Assembly: GCF_000503055.1 (NCBI RefSeq)
Contig: NZ_AYVY01000005.1
Location: 52,525-116,524, forward strand
Direction: 5' to 3'
DNA length: 64,000 bases
Source of the DNA: Mesorhizobium sp. LSHC420B00
Lineage (GTDB): Bacteria > Pseudomonadota > Alphaproteobacteria > Rhizobiales > Rhizobiaceae
The translations under genes and the position numbers were made by a program. Shown here in pieces: positions 16,311 through 25,119 of the stretch (positions within the stretch are counted from its first letter, which is position 1; every line of letters starts with the position of its first letter). The notes under the pieces were generated by a model that saw only the letters and a program-made list of their open reading frames with translations, was not told the DNA's origin and did no database searches.

Positions 16311-16754
16311 TCAGCCTTTTTTCACCCTGTAGCTTTGATGACAGTTGCCGCAGCCGCCGCCGATGGTGTTGAACTGTGCCTTCAACGCGTCGGCATCCGC
16401 AGGTGCCGCGGCGACCGCCGCCTTGACGTCGGCGAGGTACTTGCCTTCAGCCGTCTTGAAGCCGGCCATGTCCTGCCAGATCTTGGGAGACGCCGTGGTG
16501 TCGCCGATGTCGCTGCCCGCCGGGAACAGCGCGTCGACGCCGGCATGGAATTTCTCGGCATTGGCCTGCAGTGCCTGCAACGCCGTCAGCACCGAAGCTG
16601 CGTCGTAGGGCGTCTCGCCCTTGACCACTTTCGACAAGCCGGCGGCGATCTTGCCACGTTCCTTCATCAGGGCCTGCCGGTCAGCGACCGGGTCGGCAAA
16701 TGCCGCCGAACCGGCGAAGGCGAGCATCGAGATGGCGAGGATAAGCTTTCTCAT
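16311..16754 (-). CDS. Cytochrome c' (class II)
   Basis: A 147-aa periplasmic four-helix cytochrome. It has a signal peptide (KLILAISMLAFAGSAAFA, cut before DPVADRQ), and the heme site CGNCH lies near the C-terminus followed by QSYRVKKG, the hallmark of class II cytochromes c. Such proteins bind nitric oxide or CO and are linked to NO tolerance; here the role is inferred from family. It is the first gene of the cytochrome pair. Confidence 0.9.
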   Translation of the reverse strand: MRKLILAISMLAFAGSAAFADPVADRQALMKERGKIAAGLSKVVKGETPYDAASVLTALQALQANAEKFHAGVDALFPAGSDIGDTTASPKIWQDMAGFKTAEGKYLADVKAAVAAAPADADALKAQFNTIGGGCGNCHQSYRVKKG

Positions 16755-16894
16755 TCACTTGGCTCCATGTTGAAGGCAATTCAGGGTGCGGTCCCACCCC
16801 GATGACAAACGGCAAGGATGGCTTAAAAATTCCGACGCTTCGCCTCACGCTTGCGTGAAATTTTTGCAACTGTCGTTCTGATGCTGAAAAAGAA

Positions 16895-16917
16895 AAGCCC
16901 CGGTTCTGCCGGGGCTT
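16895..16917 (-). terminator. Rho-independent terminator of sodB
   Basis: AAGCCCCGG and CCGGGGCTT form a perfect 9-bp stem around a 5-nt loop. On the minus strand it is followed by a T-rich stretch (TTTTCTTTTTC region). It lies 11 bases after the sodB stop. Confidence 0.85.
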
Positions 16918-16928
16918 TCTGGAACGGA

Positions 16929-17525
16929 TCAGGCCTTTTCGTAGAGTTCGAGCACATAGTCCCAGTTGATGAGACTGTCGACGAAGGCTTCGAGATATTT
17001 CGGCCGGGCGTTGCGATAATCGATGTAGTAGGAATGTTCCCAGACATCGACGCCAAGGATCGGCGTCGCGCCATGGACGAGCGGGTTCTCGCCATTCGGC
17101 GTCTTCGAGATCGCCAGCTTGCCGTCCTTGACCGAGACCCAGGCCCAGCCCGAACCGAACTGGGTGGTGCCGGCGGCGATGAAGTCGGCCTTGAACTTGT
17201 CGTAGCCGCCAAGATCGCTGTCGACCGCTTTTTGCAAGGCGCCCGGCAGCTTGTTGCCGCCGCCGCCCTTCTTCATCCATTTCCAGAAATGGATATGATT
17301 GTAGTGCTGGGCGGCATTGTTGAAGAGCCCCGCATTCTTGCCAAAGGACTGTTTGACGGCCTCTTCGACCGACAAATCGCCCAGGCCCGCCTCGGCGGCC
17401 AGCTTGTTGCCGTTGTCGACGTAGGCCTTGTGGTGCTTGTCGTGATGATATTCCAGCGTTTCCTTGGACATATAAGGCTGCAAAGCCTCGTAATCATAGG
17501 GCAAGGCGGGCAATTCAAAAGCCAT
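16929..17525 (-). CDS. sodB: Superoxide dismutase (Fe/Mn type)
   Basis: Converts superoxide to oxygen and hydrogen peroxide in the cytosol. The 198-aa length is normal. Metal ligands are visible: His in LEYHHDKHHKAYVDN, His in AAQHYNHIHFWKWM, and Asp/His in DVWEHSYYIDYRNARPKYLE. The residues GGGGNKLPGALQ and GSGWAWV fit the Fe/Mn superfamily; metal choice cannot be settled by eye, although rhizobial enzymes are often cambialistic or manganese-loaded. The upstream leader carries an inverted repeat, and a strong terminator follows, so the gene is monocistronic. Confidence 0.95.
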   Translation of the reverse strand: MAFELPALPYDYEALQPYMSKETLEYHHDKHHKAYVDNGNKLAAEAGLGDLSVEEAVKQSFGKNAGLFNNAAQHYNHIHFWKWMKKGGGGNKLPGALQKAVDSDLGGYDKFKADFIAAGTTQFGSGWAWVSVKDGKLAISKTPNGENPLVHGATPILGVDVWEHSYYIDYRNARPKYLEAFVDSLINWDYVLELYEKA

Positions 17526-17549
17526 CGGTCGTACTCCCTCGTGGAAAAA

Positions 17550-17567
17550 TCCGGTGTCGATACCGGA
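17550..17567. promoter_or_regulatory. Inverted repeat in the sodB leader
   Basis: TCCGGT and ACCGGA form perfect 6-bp arms around GTCGAT, 25 bases upstream of the sodB start. It could be an operator for an iron, manganese or redox regulator, or a leader hairpin. It does not match a consensus I can name. Confidence 0.4.
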
Positions 17568-17633
17568 CTAACATAGGACTGGATTGGTCTGGAACAACTC
17601 CGGAAACGAAGCGCCGGGCCGCTTTTTAGCGGG

Positions 17634-18512
17634 TCAGCCGGGCGAAGTCGAATGCGCCCATTCCCAATAGAGTTCGCGCGCCTTCTTGGCCACCGGCCCG
17701 GGCTGCAGATTGCGATCCTCGATACGGGTGACCGGCACGACTTTCGAGTGGTTTCCGGTCGAGAAGATTTCGTCCGCCTCCAGGAAATCGCGGATCGACA
17801 GCGTCTTTTCCGTCGTCGTGAAACCGTACTCGCCAAGCAGGGCCATGGTGCGCGCGCGAGTGATGCCGGACAGGAAGGTGCCGTTCGGCGCCGGCGTCAG
17901 GACATGGCCGTCCTTGACCAGGAAAATATTCGAGGTCCCGGTCTCGGCGACATTGCCCAGCATGTCGAGCACGAGCGCATTGTCGAAGCCGCGCATCTTG
18001 GCTTCGAGGATGGCCCTGCCGTTGTTGGGATAAAGGCAGCCGGCCTTGGCGTTAGTCGGCATGGTTTCGATTGTCGGGCGGCGGAACGGCGACACCGTCA
18101 CCGAAAAACCCGCTGGCGAGATCATCGGCGATTCATAGAGGCAAAGGCAGAAACGCGTCGAGGCCGGGTCGGCCGGCACGCCCATATAGCCGCCATGCTC
18201 GGCCCAATACATCGGCCTGATGTAGACCGCTGTGTTGCCGTCGAACTTCTTCAGCCCGTCCCAGGTCAGGCCGACGATCTTGTCGGTGCTCATCGTCGGT
18301 TTCAGGCCGAGCGCGATCGCCGAGGCGTTCACCCTTGCTGCATGGCGATCGAGGTCGGGAGCGACGCCCTCGAACCAACGGGCGCCGTCGAACACGCTGG
18401 TGCCGAGCCACATGGCATGGCTGCGCGGCCCGAGGATGGCGACGTTGCCCTCATACCAGTCGCCGTCGACGAAGGTCCATGTCGCGGATTGCGCCGCAGT
18501 CGCCAGTGTCAT
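17634..18512 (-). CDS. Branched-chain amino acid aminotransferase family (class IV PLP)
   Basis: A 292-aa fold-type IV PLP aminotransferase that exchanges amino groups between branched-chain amino acids and 2-oxoglutarate. Seen: the N-terminal GTSVFDGARWFEGVAPDLDR, the PLP-lysine region NAKAGCLYPNNGRAILEAKM, and the phosphate-binding AETGTSNIFLVKDG and FLSGITRARTMALL. Rhizobia carry several such genes, so this may be ilvE or a paralogue used in side pathways; D-amino acid transaminase is the other family option but the GARWFEG motif favours the branched-chain group. The ATG at 18512 is followed by a slightly long N-terminus. Confidence 0.85.
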   Translation of the reverse strand: MTLATAAQSATWTFVDGDWYEGNVAILGPRSHAMWLGTSVFDGARWFEGVAPDLDRHAARVNASAIALGLKPTMSTDKIVGLTWDGLKKFDGNTAVYIRPMYWAEHGGYMGVPADPASTRFCLCLYESPMISPAGFSVTVSPFRRPTIETMPTNAKAGCLYPNNGRAILEAKMRGFDNALVLDMLGNVAETGTSNIFLVKDGHVLTPAPNGTFLSGITRARTMALLGEYGFTTTEKTLSIRDFLEADEIFSTGNHSKVVPVTRIEDRNLQPGPVAKKARELYWEWAHSTSPG

Positions 18513-18663
18513 TGCCAGGTTCCGTTCGATGCTTGTTGCGGCGCATTGGAAGATGCTTTGGCGGCCGCCGTCAACCGGTTTGGCTGAGATTTGTTGAGGC
18601 CAGCGGGCTGGCGGACTGCAATCAGCGCTTGCGCCTTGCCTTGCGCAGCCTCAAAACTGTCGC

Positions 18664-19326
18664 ATGCACCATGCAGCTTACGTTTTCGACGCCTATGGCA
18701 CGCTGTTCGACGTGCACGCGGCCGTGCGCCGTCACGCCGACCAGATCGGGCCGGACGGCCAGTTGCTGTCCGAGATCTGGCGCGCAAAGCAGCTGGAATA
18801 TTCCTGGGTGCGGACGCTGATGGGGGCCTATGCCGATTTCTGGCAGCTCACCGAGCAGGCACTCGATTTCGCCCTGCGCAAGGTTCCGTCCGCCGATGCC
18901 GGGCTGAAGGCGAAGTTGCTCGAGGCCTATTGGCGGCTGGACTGCTATCCGGAGGTGCCGGCCGTGCTCAAGGCGCTCAAGGCATCGGGGGCAAGGCTGG
19001 CGATCCTGTCCAACGGTTCGCCTGAAATGCTGGAGGCGGCCGTCAAGTCCGCCGCGCTCGACCAGGTCCTGGACGACGTCTTTTCCGTCGACAGCGTCAG
19101 GCGCTTCAAGACCGACCCGTCGGTCTACGACATAGTCACCACGGGCTGGCGCCTCTATCCAGGCGCTGTCTCTTTCCAGTCCTCCAACCGCTGGGACGTT
19201 GCCGGCGCCACCAAATTCGGCTTCCGGACGGTGTGGATCAACCGCGCCAATCACCCAGAGGAATACCGGGATTTCCCACCGGCCCTGATCCTGCCGTCCC
19301 TTGAAGGTCTGGTTGCCGCGGTTTGA
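18664..19326 (+). CDS. Haloacid dehalogenase, type II
   Basis: A 220-aa HAD-superfamily hydrolase of the L-2-haloacid dehalogenase type. The nucleophile Asp is in YVFDAYGTLFDVHAA near residue 8, motif II Ser in LAILSNGSPEML, the Lys in RRFKTDPSVYDIV, and the type II signature in SFQSSNRWDVAGATKFGFRT with WINRA. The family removes halide from short 2-haloacids with inversion; natural substrates in rhizobia are unknown. It is monocistronic, with a hairpin 9 bases after the stop. Confidence 0.9.
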   Translation: MHHAAYVFDAYGTLFDVHAAVRRHADQIGPDGQLLSEIWRAKQLEYSWVRTLMGAYADFWQLTEQALDFALRKVPSADAGLKAKLLEAYWRLDCYPEVPAVLKALKASGARLAILSNGSPEMLEAAVKSAALDQVLDDVFSVDSVRRFKTDPSVYDIVTTGWRLYPGAVSFQSSNRWDVAGATKFGFRTVWINRANHPEEYRDFPPALILPSLEGLVAAV

Positions 19327-19335
19327 CACCGGAAA

Positions 19336-19353
19336 TGTTGCGTCGGCGCAACA
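19336..19353. repeat. Perfect inverted repeat after the dehalogenase gene
   Basis: TGTTGCG and CGCAACA form a perfect 7-bp stem with loop TCGG. No T-run follows. It may be a 3' stabilising hairpin or an operator for the downstream L,D-transpeptidase gene 148 bases away. Confidence 0.4.
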
Positions 19354-19500
19354 GTGGCGATCCAGTCACAGCTTTGCCTTTGTTTGTCCACCCTGCGGCC
19401 AGAATTGGAACCGCCTATCGCGCCGAGCATTGCTCGAGCACCTGCGCACAACCGGACGCATTCATGCTTTGTTGCGATTTGAGACTTAAAAAAGGCAATC

Positions 19501-20325
19501 ATGTTCACACCTCCATCGTCCTCTCTGCGCCTTAGCCGTCGCGGTTTCCTCAACGCCGCAGCCCTTGGCGCCGCCTCGGTCGCGGTCTCCAGTTGCACCA
19601 CGCTGTCGCAACAGCCGGTCGAGCCACCGCCGCCGACCTATGTCGAGCCGGCGCTCGGCGACTATATGACGATGTATGGGCCGATGTCTGATGGCGGCTT
19701 CGAGCTGCCGGCCATACCGGTCGACAAAATCGACCCGCAGTTCCTGCGCCAGATCGTGGACGATCCGACCGGGCAGCAGCCGGGCACCATCGTCGTCGAC
19801 ACCACCAATCACTTCCTCTACTTGGTGCGCCCGGGCGGCCAGGCTATCCGCTACGGCGTCGGCCTCGGCCGCGCCGGCTTCGAATGGTCGGGCGATGCCG
19901 TGGTCCAATGGAAGCAGAAATGGCCGAAATGGACGCCGCCGGATGAAATGATCTCCCGGCAGCCGGAGTTGAAGCCGTACAGCGCCGATAATGGCGGCAT
20001 GCCCGGCGGGCTCAAGAACCCGCTTGGCGCGCGGGCGCTCTATCTCTTCCAGGGCAACCAGGACACGCTCTACCGCTTGCACGGTTCGCCGGAATGGCGG
20101 TCGATCGGCAAGTCGGTGTCGTCGGGCTGTGTTCGCCTGATGAACCAGGACATTATCGATCTCTACGACCGTGTGCCGAACAAGACCCCGGTCGTGGTGA
20201 CGGCCGATATCGGCCAGCCGATGGTGGCGACCGCAAACCGCAAAGCCATTCCGATCGACGCCGGCGTGCCGGAAGGATCGATCCTGCTCGGCCCGGTCAA
20301 GGCGATCACAGACTCGATCTTCTGA
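19501..20325 (+). CDS. L,D-transpeptidase (YkuD), exported lipoprotein
   Basis: A 274-aa enzyme that forms 3-3 cross-links in peptidoglycan or attaches proteins to it. The N-terminus SLRLSRRGFLNAAALGAASV looks like a twin-arginine signal and ends in AVSSC, a lipobox, so a Tat-exported lipoprotein is likely. The YkuD domain follows, with GTIVVDTTNHFLYLVRPGGQ at its start and the catalytic HGSPEWRSIGKSVSSGCVRL, where the Cys is the nucleophile and the two His/Ser positions are conserved. This is the common alphaproteobacterial single-domain form. A stretch upstream shows no other gene. Confidence 0.92.
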   Translation: MFTPPSSSLRLSRRGFLNAAALGAASVAVSSCTTLSQQPVEPPPPTYVEPALGDYMTMYGPMSDGGFELPAIPVDKIDPQFLRQIVDDPTGQQPGTIVVDTTNHFLYLVRPGGQAIRYGVGLGRAGFEWSGDAVVQWKQKWPKWTPPDEMISRQPELKPYSADNGGMPGGLKNPLGARALYLFQGNQDTLYRLHGSPEWRSIGKSVSSGCVRLMNQDIIDLYDRVPNKTPVVVTADIGQPMVATANRKAIPIDAGVPEGSILLGPVKAITDSIF

Positions 20326-20420
20326 GCTGACGGAAGCACGGGGGCGGGATATTCCTCGCTCCTGCTGGTTTTGCTGCGCGTCGGCTTGCCGGTGCCGGCG
20401 CCCGCCTTCAGGTGCGGTCC

Positions 20421-20624
20421 TTACGCCGAGCAGCGGATTTTGCCGCGCTCTGTGCAGACGCCGCCGGTGGACAGCTCATGATCCAAATCCGTCTTCGGCA
20501 GGCCGAGCGTTCGGATCACCGCTTTGCGCCTAATCTCGGCCGTATAGATTCGCTTTGCCGTTTCCTGAAAGCTGACGTCGCGGGCGACCGCGCTGGAGGT
20601 CGTGGTGGCGCCAGGAGCTGCCAT
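20421..20624 (-). CDS. Possible small hypothetical protein (67 aa)
   Basis: Not recognised. This frame uses mostly G or C at the third position on the minus strand, more than the opposite frame does, and its ATG has GGAG about 11 bases upstream. The product ends KTDLDHELSTGGVCTERGKI plus five residues and has two Cys near the end. It lies in an otherwise gene-free 430-base stretch between the transpeptidase and a hydrolase. It could equally be a remnant; an upstream extension to 20753 is open. Confidence 0.3.
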   Translation of the reverse strand: MAAPGATTTSSAVARDVSFQETAKRIYTAEIRRKAVIRTLGLPKTDLDHELSTGGVCTERGKIRCSA

Positions 20625-20759
20625 TCCCGGCGCTTCTCCAAAACTGACCTTCGCGCTACGGCTTGAGTCGGCCCTTCTCTGCCCCTCCTGCGGAGCAGTC
20701 CTACGGCAAGCCGTGACCCGAAAGCGGACTTGCGAGCCGCCGCCGAGCGTCATCTTCCT

Positions 20760-21713
20760 TCAAGAAAGAACCTTGCCGAGGAAAGCACGCATCACGCCGT
20801 TGAATTGCTCTGGTCTTTGCAGGGGTGCGAAGTGGCTCACGCCGGACAGGATGATCAATTCCGCTGCCGGAATGCTCCGCGCGAGATATGCGGCATGTTC
20901 GGGCTTGATGAACTCGTCGTGCTCGCTTTGCACGATCGCAACGGGCACATGGACATGGGTCAAGTCGCCTGCAGAATAGTTAGGTTCGCTCTTCATCATC
21001 TTGCCGACCGCTTCGACAAATACATTGAATTGGTCCGGCGTGGCCGATTGGTCGGCATAGTCCTTGGCGTGCCGTCTGAAACACCGGTCGACGGTCGGAG
21101 TGGGCTCGAATTCCTTTGTGCCGCTGGGGTCCATGTTGCAGCCAAAGAAGAATACACCGGCAACCCGCTCGGGTGCGTTCATTGCGAGGATTAAAGCGAT
21201 GCACGCGCCGTCGCTCCAGCCCACAACGGCCGTCTTTTCCAACTGCAGCGCGTCCATCACGGCGAGCACGTCGGATGCCATCAACTCATATGTAAAAGGC
21301 CGCTGATCGCGCGTGCTGCGGCCGTGGCCGCGGCTATCAATGAGCACGGCGCGATAGCCAGAGCTGACCAGCGTTGAAACTTGATAGCCCCAATTACCGC
21401 TATGGCCGAGGCCACCATGCAGCAGGATCACGGGAGAGCCGGACCCGTATGTCGCGTACCAAATTCGAGCGCCGTCGTGATCCACGAAGCCCTGATCGCT
21501 CGTAACGGGCAGAGGCGCAGCGCCATGGGCCTCGAAATTCTTGAGGTCGTCGTCGTGTGATTCCATGCTGATGTGACTCCAAGTAAACAGAAAGGCCTGC
21601 AAACTGCCGCTGATGCAGATCAAACCAACCGCTGACAGGAGCCAGTTGCCCAAGCGACATAACACCGAGCGACTAACTGGATCAATGTCCGCTTCTGTGC
21701 GCGCTTGCGTCAT
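20760..21713 (-). CDS. Alpha/beta fold hydrolase, membrane-anchored
   Basis: A 317-aa alpha/beta hydrolase. From ATG 21713 there is an N-terminal membrane segment (LLSAVGLICISGSLQAFLF); a start at 21566 would give a soluble 268-aa form. The domain has the oxyanion HGGLGHSGNWGYQ, the nucleophile elbow VVGWSDGACIALIL (Ser in GWSDG), an acid in SEHDEFIKPEHAAY and the catalytic His in GVSHFAPLQRPEQFN. DSRGHGRSTRD is typical of esterases and haloperoxidase-like enzymes. Substrate unknown. Codon third positions are less GC-biased than in core genes nearby, which supports an accessory origin. Confidence 0.82.
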   Translation of the reverse strand: MTQARTEADIDPVSRSVLCRLGNWLLSAVGLICISGSLQAFLFTWSHISMESHDDDLKNFEAHGAAPLPVTSDQGFVDHDGARIWYATYGSGSPVILLHGGLGHSGNWGYQVSTLVSSGYRAVLIDSRGHGRSTRDQRPFTYELMASDVLAVMDALQLEKTAVVGWSDGACIALILAMNAPERVAGVFFFGCNMDPSGTKEFEPTPTVDRCFRRHAKDYADQSATPDQFNVFVEAVGKMMKSEPNYSAGDLTHVHVPVAIVQSEHDEFIKPEHAAYLARSIPAAELIILSGVSHFAPLQRPEQFNGVMRAFLGKVLS

Positions 21714-21956
21714 TCGTGTGTCTGCTGGGAATGACGCATTCCCACCCCAGCCAGTCCTTCGCCGTCGATTTCGGTCGTTCGGTAGCTTAGGGTTCTTGAA
21801 CGAACGGACGCGCTTAAAGCGACTTTCATGGCGCTCCTTCAAGCTGCCTTTCGCGCATCGGCCGGAGTCGACCTTGGCGGAAATTCGAACCAAGACACTA
21901 CCGCCGCGGTGCGTCCGTCTGGCGGACGTGGGCGCCGGAAGCATTTTCGTCGCCGC

Positions 21957-22106
21957 CTATCTGTTGGTGTAGATCGGCCCCCGCGTCGTCACGCCGGGAA
22001 AGACGATGCGCCGAGGCTTGTCATCATTTGGAAGTTCTTCGATGCACAGCGAAATCGCTTGCAGTTCTGCGAAGCGATTCGCAATTATCGCCGCAATCCA
22101 CGTCCC
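21957..22106 (-). pseudogene. Remnant of a small FPGV-motif protein
   Basis: The minus-strand frame gives LCIEELPNDDKPRRIVFPGV followed by a short basic tail and stop. The RIVFPGV block resembles the VIIFPGVRYE core of the small protein at 4804. No ATG, GTG or TTG start with a ribosome-binding site is visible in frame, and the 5' part runs under the start of the hydrolase at 22121. I read it as a decayed member of the family. The flanking 21714-22120 stretch has nothing else I can support. Confidence 0.3.
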
Positions 22107-22120
22107 ACCTGGAGGCTCCC

Positions 22121-22702
22121 ATGGCCGAGGTCCTGCTGTTCCACCACGCACAAGGGTTGACTCCCGGCGTGCGCGCGTTCGCTGACGACCTGCGGGCAGC
22201 CGGGCACACCGTGCATACGCCGGACCTGTTCGACGGACGCACATTCCAGAGTATTGACGAGGGTCTCGCCTACATCGGTGAGATCGGGTTCGACGACATG
22301 CGGGAGCGCGGCGTCCGCGTCGCCGGCGAACTGACCCCCGAGCTCGTTTACGCCGGATTCTCGTTCGGCGTGCTGCCGGCGCAGAAGCTCACACAGACAC
22401 GACCCGGTGCCTGCGGAGCCCTGCTCTTCCACTCCTGTCTGCCGATTAGCGGCGAGTGGGCCTTCGGACCCTGGCCGGACGGCGTCCCGGTCCAGATCCA
22501 CGGTATGGATAACGACCTGATCTTCGTCGGCGAGGGCGACATCGACGCCGCTCGCGAGATCGTGGAGAAGGTCGAGGACGCGGAGCTGTTCCTCTATCCC
22601 GGCGACCAGCACTACTTCGCCGACAGCTCGCTCCCGTCGTACGAGGCGGCTGCCAGCGCGCTGCTCACGCGGCGGGTGCTCGAGTTCTTGGACCGTGTCT
22701 AA
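22121..22702 (+). CDS. Dienelactone hydrolase family protein
   Basis: A 193-aa single-domain protein of the dienelactone hydrolase family: AEVLLFHHAQGLTPGVRAFA, then TVHTPDLFDGRTFQSIDEGL, a nucleophile elbow YAGFSFGVLPAQ, and the His region FLYPGDQHYFADSSLPSY. The classical enzyme has a Cys nucleophile; here the elbow reads GFSFG, so Ser takes its place, as in the non-classical branch. The ATG at 22121 has GGAGG 5 bases upstream. The wording and near-exclusive C/G third positions look actinobacterial, suggesting transfer, which is inference. Substrate unknown. Confidence 0.85.
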   Translation: MAEVLLFHHAQGLTPGVRAFADDLRAAGHTVHTPDLFDGRTFQSIDEGLAYIGEIGFDDMRERGVRVAGELTPELVYAGFSFGVLPAQKLTQTRPGACGALLFHSCLPISGEWAFGPWPDGVPVQIHGMDNDLIFVGEGDIDAAREIVEKVEDAELFLYPGDQHYFADSSLPSYEAAASALLTRRVLEFLDRV

Positions 22703-23310
22703 CCATGTCGGCGAGGGCCTTATTGAGGAGCAATGGCAGCTCTCGTCAAATCTCCCATAGGGTCGAAACCGCGATCACCACCCGCGGGTTCGTTCCCTGG
22801 AGGGCTTCCGGACGCCGGCCCCGGCGCACGGCACCTCCCAAAGAAGGCCGGCATCTGTAATCCTCCACAAGATCTGCCAAGGCATTTACTCGAGCAAGTG
22901 GCTGCTTTGGGGTCTCGGTGCTGGTTGCCGTGAATGTCAGCTATCAGGCAGCGTAATATGCTGATGAAGGGCGGGTCAGGGTCAGGTCACGACGATGTTC
23001 GCGACGACCTGAATGTCGGCTCTCGTGTATCCCAGCCTAAGGCGGCCTGTCCGCAATCGGCCCAAAGGCCGCAGGCTGCAATGCCCGCATGTCGGTCGCT
23101 GAAGGGGCGGTAGCCGCATCCCAGAGGCGGACACTAGAGCGAGCAGGCGGGGTGGCATGTTCACTCCCAAGTCTCGGGCGCATCCCGGAGGCTCTTTACC
23201 TTATCCGCCAAATAGACGGGAGCATAGCCGCCGCCCGCTGTCCTCCAGATCTGGCTACTGGCGCTTGATGCCAAGACAGCATTTGTCAAACTCGGTGGCC
23301 CGATGCTCCC
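22703..23310. other. 608-bp stretch without a supported gene
   Basis: No frame here has a family resemblance, a convincing start and consistent codon bias. A 66-codon frame at 22733 has GAGGAG only two bases before its ATG and a low-complexity Pro/Gly/Arg product. The composition is less GC-biased by codon position than the flanks. It reads as decayed DNA at the end of the 20.3-23.3 kb accessory patch. Confidence 0.5.
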
Positions 23311-24843
23311 TCACCGCCCCCTGGCCAAACTCCCCAGAATACCCCGCACGATCGCCCGTCCGACCGACGAGCCGACCGAGCGCACCACGGATTTGATCGC
23401 CGCCTCCGCCACCGTCTGGCGGTTGGAAGGCCGCGGCGCGCGGCGGCCGCCAGCTGGCTGGGGATCGTCATTGCCGAAGCCGGGAATGGTCCAGCGCGAA
23501 CGGCCGCTCTCCTGCTGCTGCGCTTGTGCCTCCTGGGCGTCCTTGGCCTTTTTTTGCAGCATCTCGAAAGCCGATTCGCGATCGACGGTCTGGTCGTACT
23601 GTCCCGAAACCGGGCTCTCAGTGATCAGCTTGCGGCGCTCTTCGGGCGTGATCGGGCCAAGCCGCGAGGATGGCGGGCGGATCAGCGTGCGCTGTACCAT
23701 GGACGGCACGCCCTTGGCTTCCAGCGTGGAGACGAGTGCCTCGCCGGTGCCGAGTTGCGTGATCACGGTTGCACAGTCGAAATCGGGATTGGGCCTGAAC
23801 GTCTCGGCCGCCGTCTTGACGGCCTTCTGTTCGCGCGGCGTATAGGCACGCAGTGCGTGCTGCACGCGGTTGCCCAACTGCGCCAGCACCGTTTCAGGGA
23901 TATCCAGCGGATTTTGCGTGACGAAATAAACGCCGACGCCCTTCGAACGGATCAGCCGGACCACCTGTTCGACGCGGTCGATCAGCACCTTCGGCGCGTC
24001 GTCGAACAGAAGATGCGCCTCGTCGAAGAAGAAGACCAGCTTCGGCTTGTCCGGGTCGCCGACCTCGGGCAGTTCCTCGAACAGTTCCGACATCAGCCAC
24101 AGAAGGAACGTCGCATAGAGCCGCGGATTCATCATCAGTTTGTCGGCGGCGAGCACGCTGATGGCGCCGCGTCCATCGCGCGTGGTGCGCATGATGTCGG
24201 CGATCCGCAATGCCGGCTCGCCGAAGAAATTGGCAGCGCCCTGCTGCTCCAGGACCAGCAGCGTGCGCTGGATCGCGCCGACCGAAGGTTTCGTCACATT
24301 GCCGTAGCGGGCGCCGATCTCTTCGGCGCGGTCGGCGATGTTGGCAAGCAGTGACTGCAGGTCCTTCAAGTCGAGCAGCAAAAGGCCTTCCTCGTCGGCG
24401 ATGCGGAAGGCGATGTTCATAATGCCTTCCTGCGCCTCGGAGAGGTTCATCAGCCGCGACAGAAGCAGCGGCCCCATCTCCGAGATGGTGGCGCGGATCG
24501 GGTGACCCTGCTCGCCGAACAGATCCCAGAAGATGACCGGAAATTCCTGGAACTCATAGGGATCGAGCTTGACCTGCTCGGCCCGCTTGACCAGAAAATC
24601 CTGCGCTGTGCCCATCATGGCGATACCCGACAGATCGCCCTTGATGTCGGCGCAGAATACCGGCACGCCGGCATTGGAGAAACCCTCGGCCAATATCTGC
24701 AGGGTCACCGTCTTGCCGGTGCCGGTCGCGCCGGTGACCAGGCCGTGACGATTGCCATATTGCAGCAAAAGCCGTTCCGGCCGCTGATAGCTGTCGTCCG
24801 GCTTGCGGCTGGCTCCCATGAAGATACTGGTGTCGTCGGCCAT
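23311..24843 (-). CDS. HerA-like ATPase (DUF853 family)
   Basis: A 510-aa FtsK/HerA-superfamily ATPase of the DUF853 (YjgR-like) group. Walker A is [15 protein letters not shown] near residue 40, Walker B is [13 protein letters not shown], and the sensor region is [20 protein letters not shown]. The C-terminal 90 residues are a Gln/Ala-rich coiled stretch followed by a Ser/Arg/Gly tail. HerA proteins usually pump DNA with a NurA nuclease, but no nuclease gene lies beside this one, and the cellular role of DUF853 proteins is unclear. The ATG at 24843 is chosen because [10 protein letters not shown] matches the family start. Confidence 0.88.
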   Translation of the reverse strand: MADDTSIFMGASRKPDDSYQRPERLLLQYGNRHGLVTGATGTGKTVTLQILAEGFSNAGVPVFCADIKGDLSGIAMMGTAQDFLVKRAEQVKLDPYEFQEFPVIFWDLFGEQGHPIRATISEMGPLLLSRLMNLSEAQEGIMNIAFRIADEEGLLLLDLKDLQSLLANIADRAEEIGARYGNVTKPSVGAIQRTLLVLEQQGAANFFGEPALRIADIMRTTRDGRGAISVLAADKLMMNPRLYATFLLWLMSELFEELPEVGDPDKPKLVFFFDEAHLLFDDAPKVLIDRVEQVVRLIRSKGVGVYFVTQNPLDIPETVLAQLGNRVQHALRAYTPREQKAVKTAAETFRPNPDFDCATVITQLGTGEALVSTLEAKGVPSMVQRTLIRPPSSRLGPITPEERRKLITESPVSGQYDQTVDRESAFEMLQKKAKDAQEAQAQQQESGRSRWTIPGFGNDDPQPAGGRRAPRPSNRQTVAEAAIKSVVRSVGSSVGRAIVRGILGSLARGR

Positions 24844-25119
24844 GTGTCCGGTCTCCGCAAACCTATAGGGTTGAATGCCCTGATCCCCTTGAAGAAAACG
24901 GAGGCCCGCCGCAGGTATAGTGAGGCCATTGCGCAGCGACAATGGGCATCGTCGAAAATGGCTTTTGGAGCTTGCGGAACCTGCCCATGTTTGGCAATCG
25001 GTTGACGGTCACCGTCACGGAAGGCGAGTTGCACGGCATGTGTGCTGCATTGTGATATGGGACCGGGGACCGTAGACTGACATAGTAGGCTGACACGGCC
25101 ACTAGAACGAGGAGAACGG

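Noticed and set aside
22733..22933. 66-codon plus-strand frame after the dienelactone hydrolase
   Set aside because: The purine run GAGGAG is too close to the ATG, the product is a Pro/Gly/Arg mix, and there is no homologue I can name.
25072..25096. Two near-identical 12-base units (GTAGACTGACAT, GTAGGCTGACAC) upstream of mutA
   Set aside because: Period 13 and only two short copies; too weak to call an operator without comparison.
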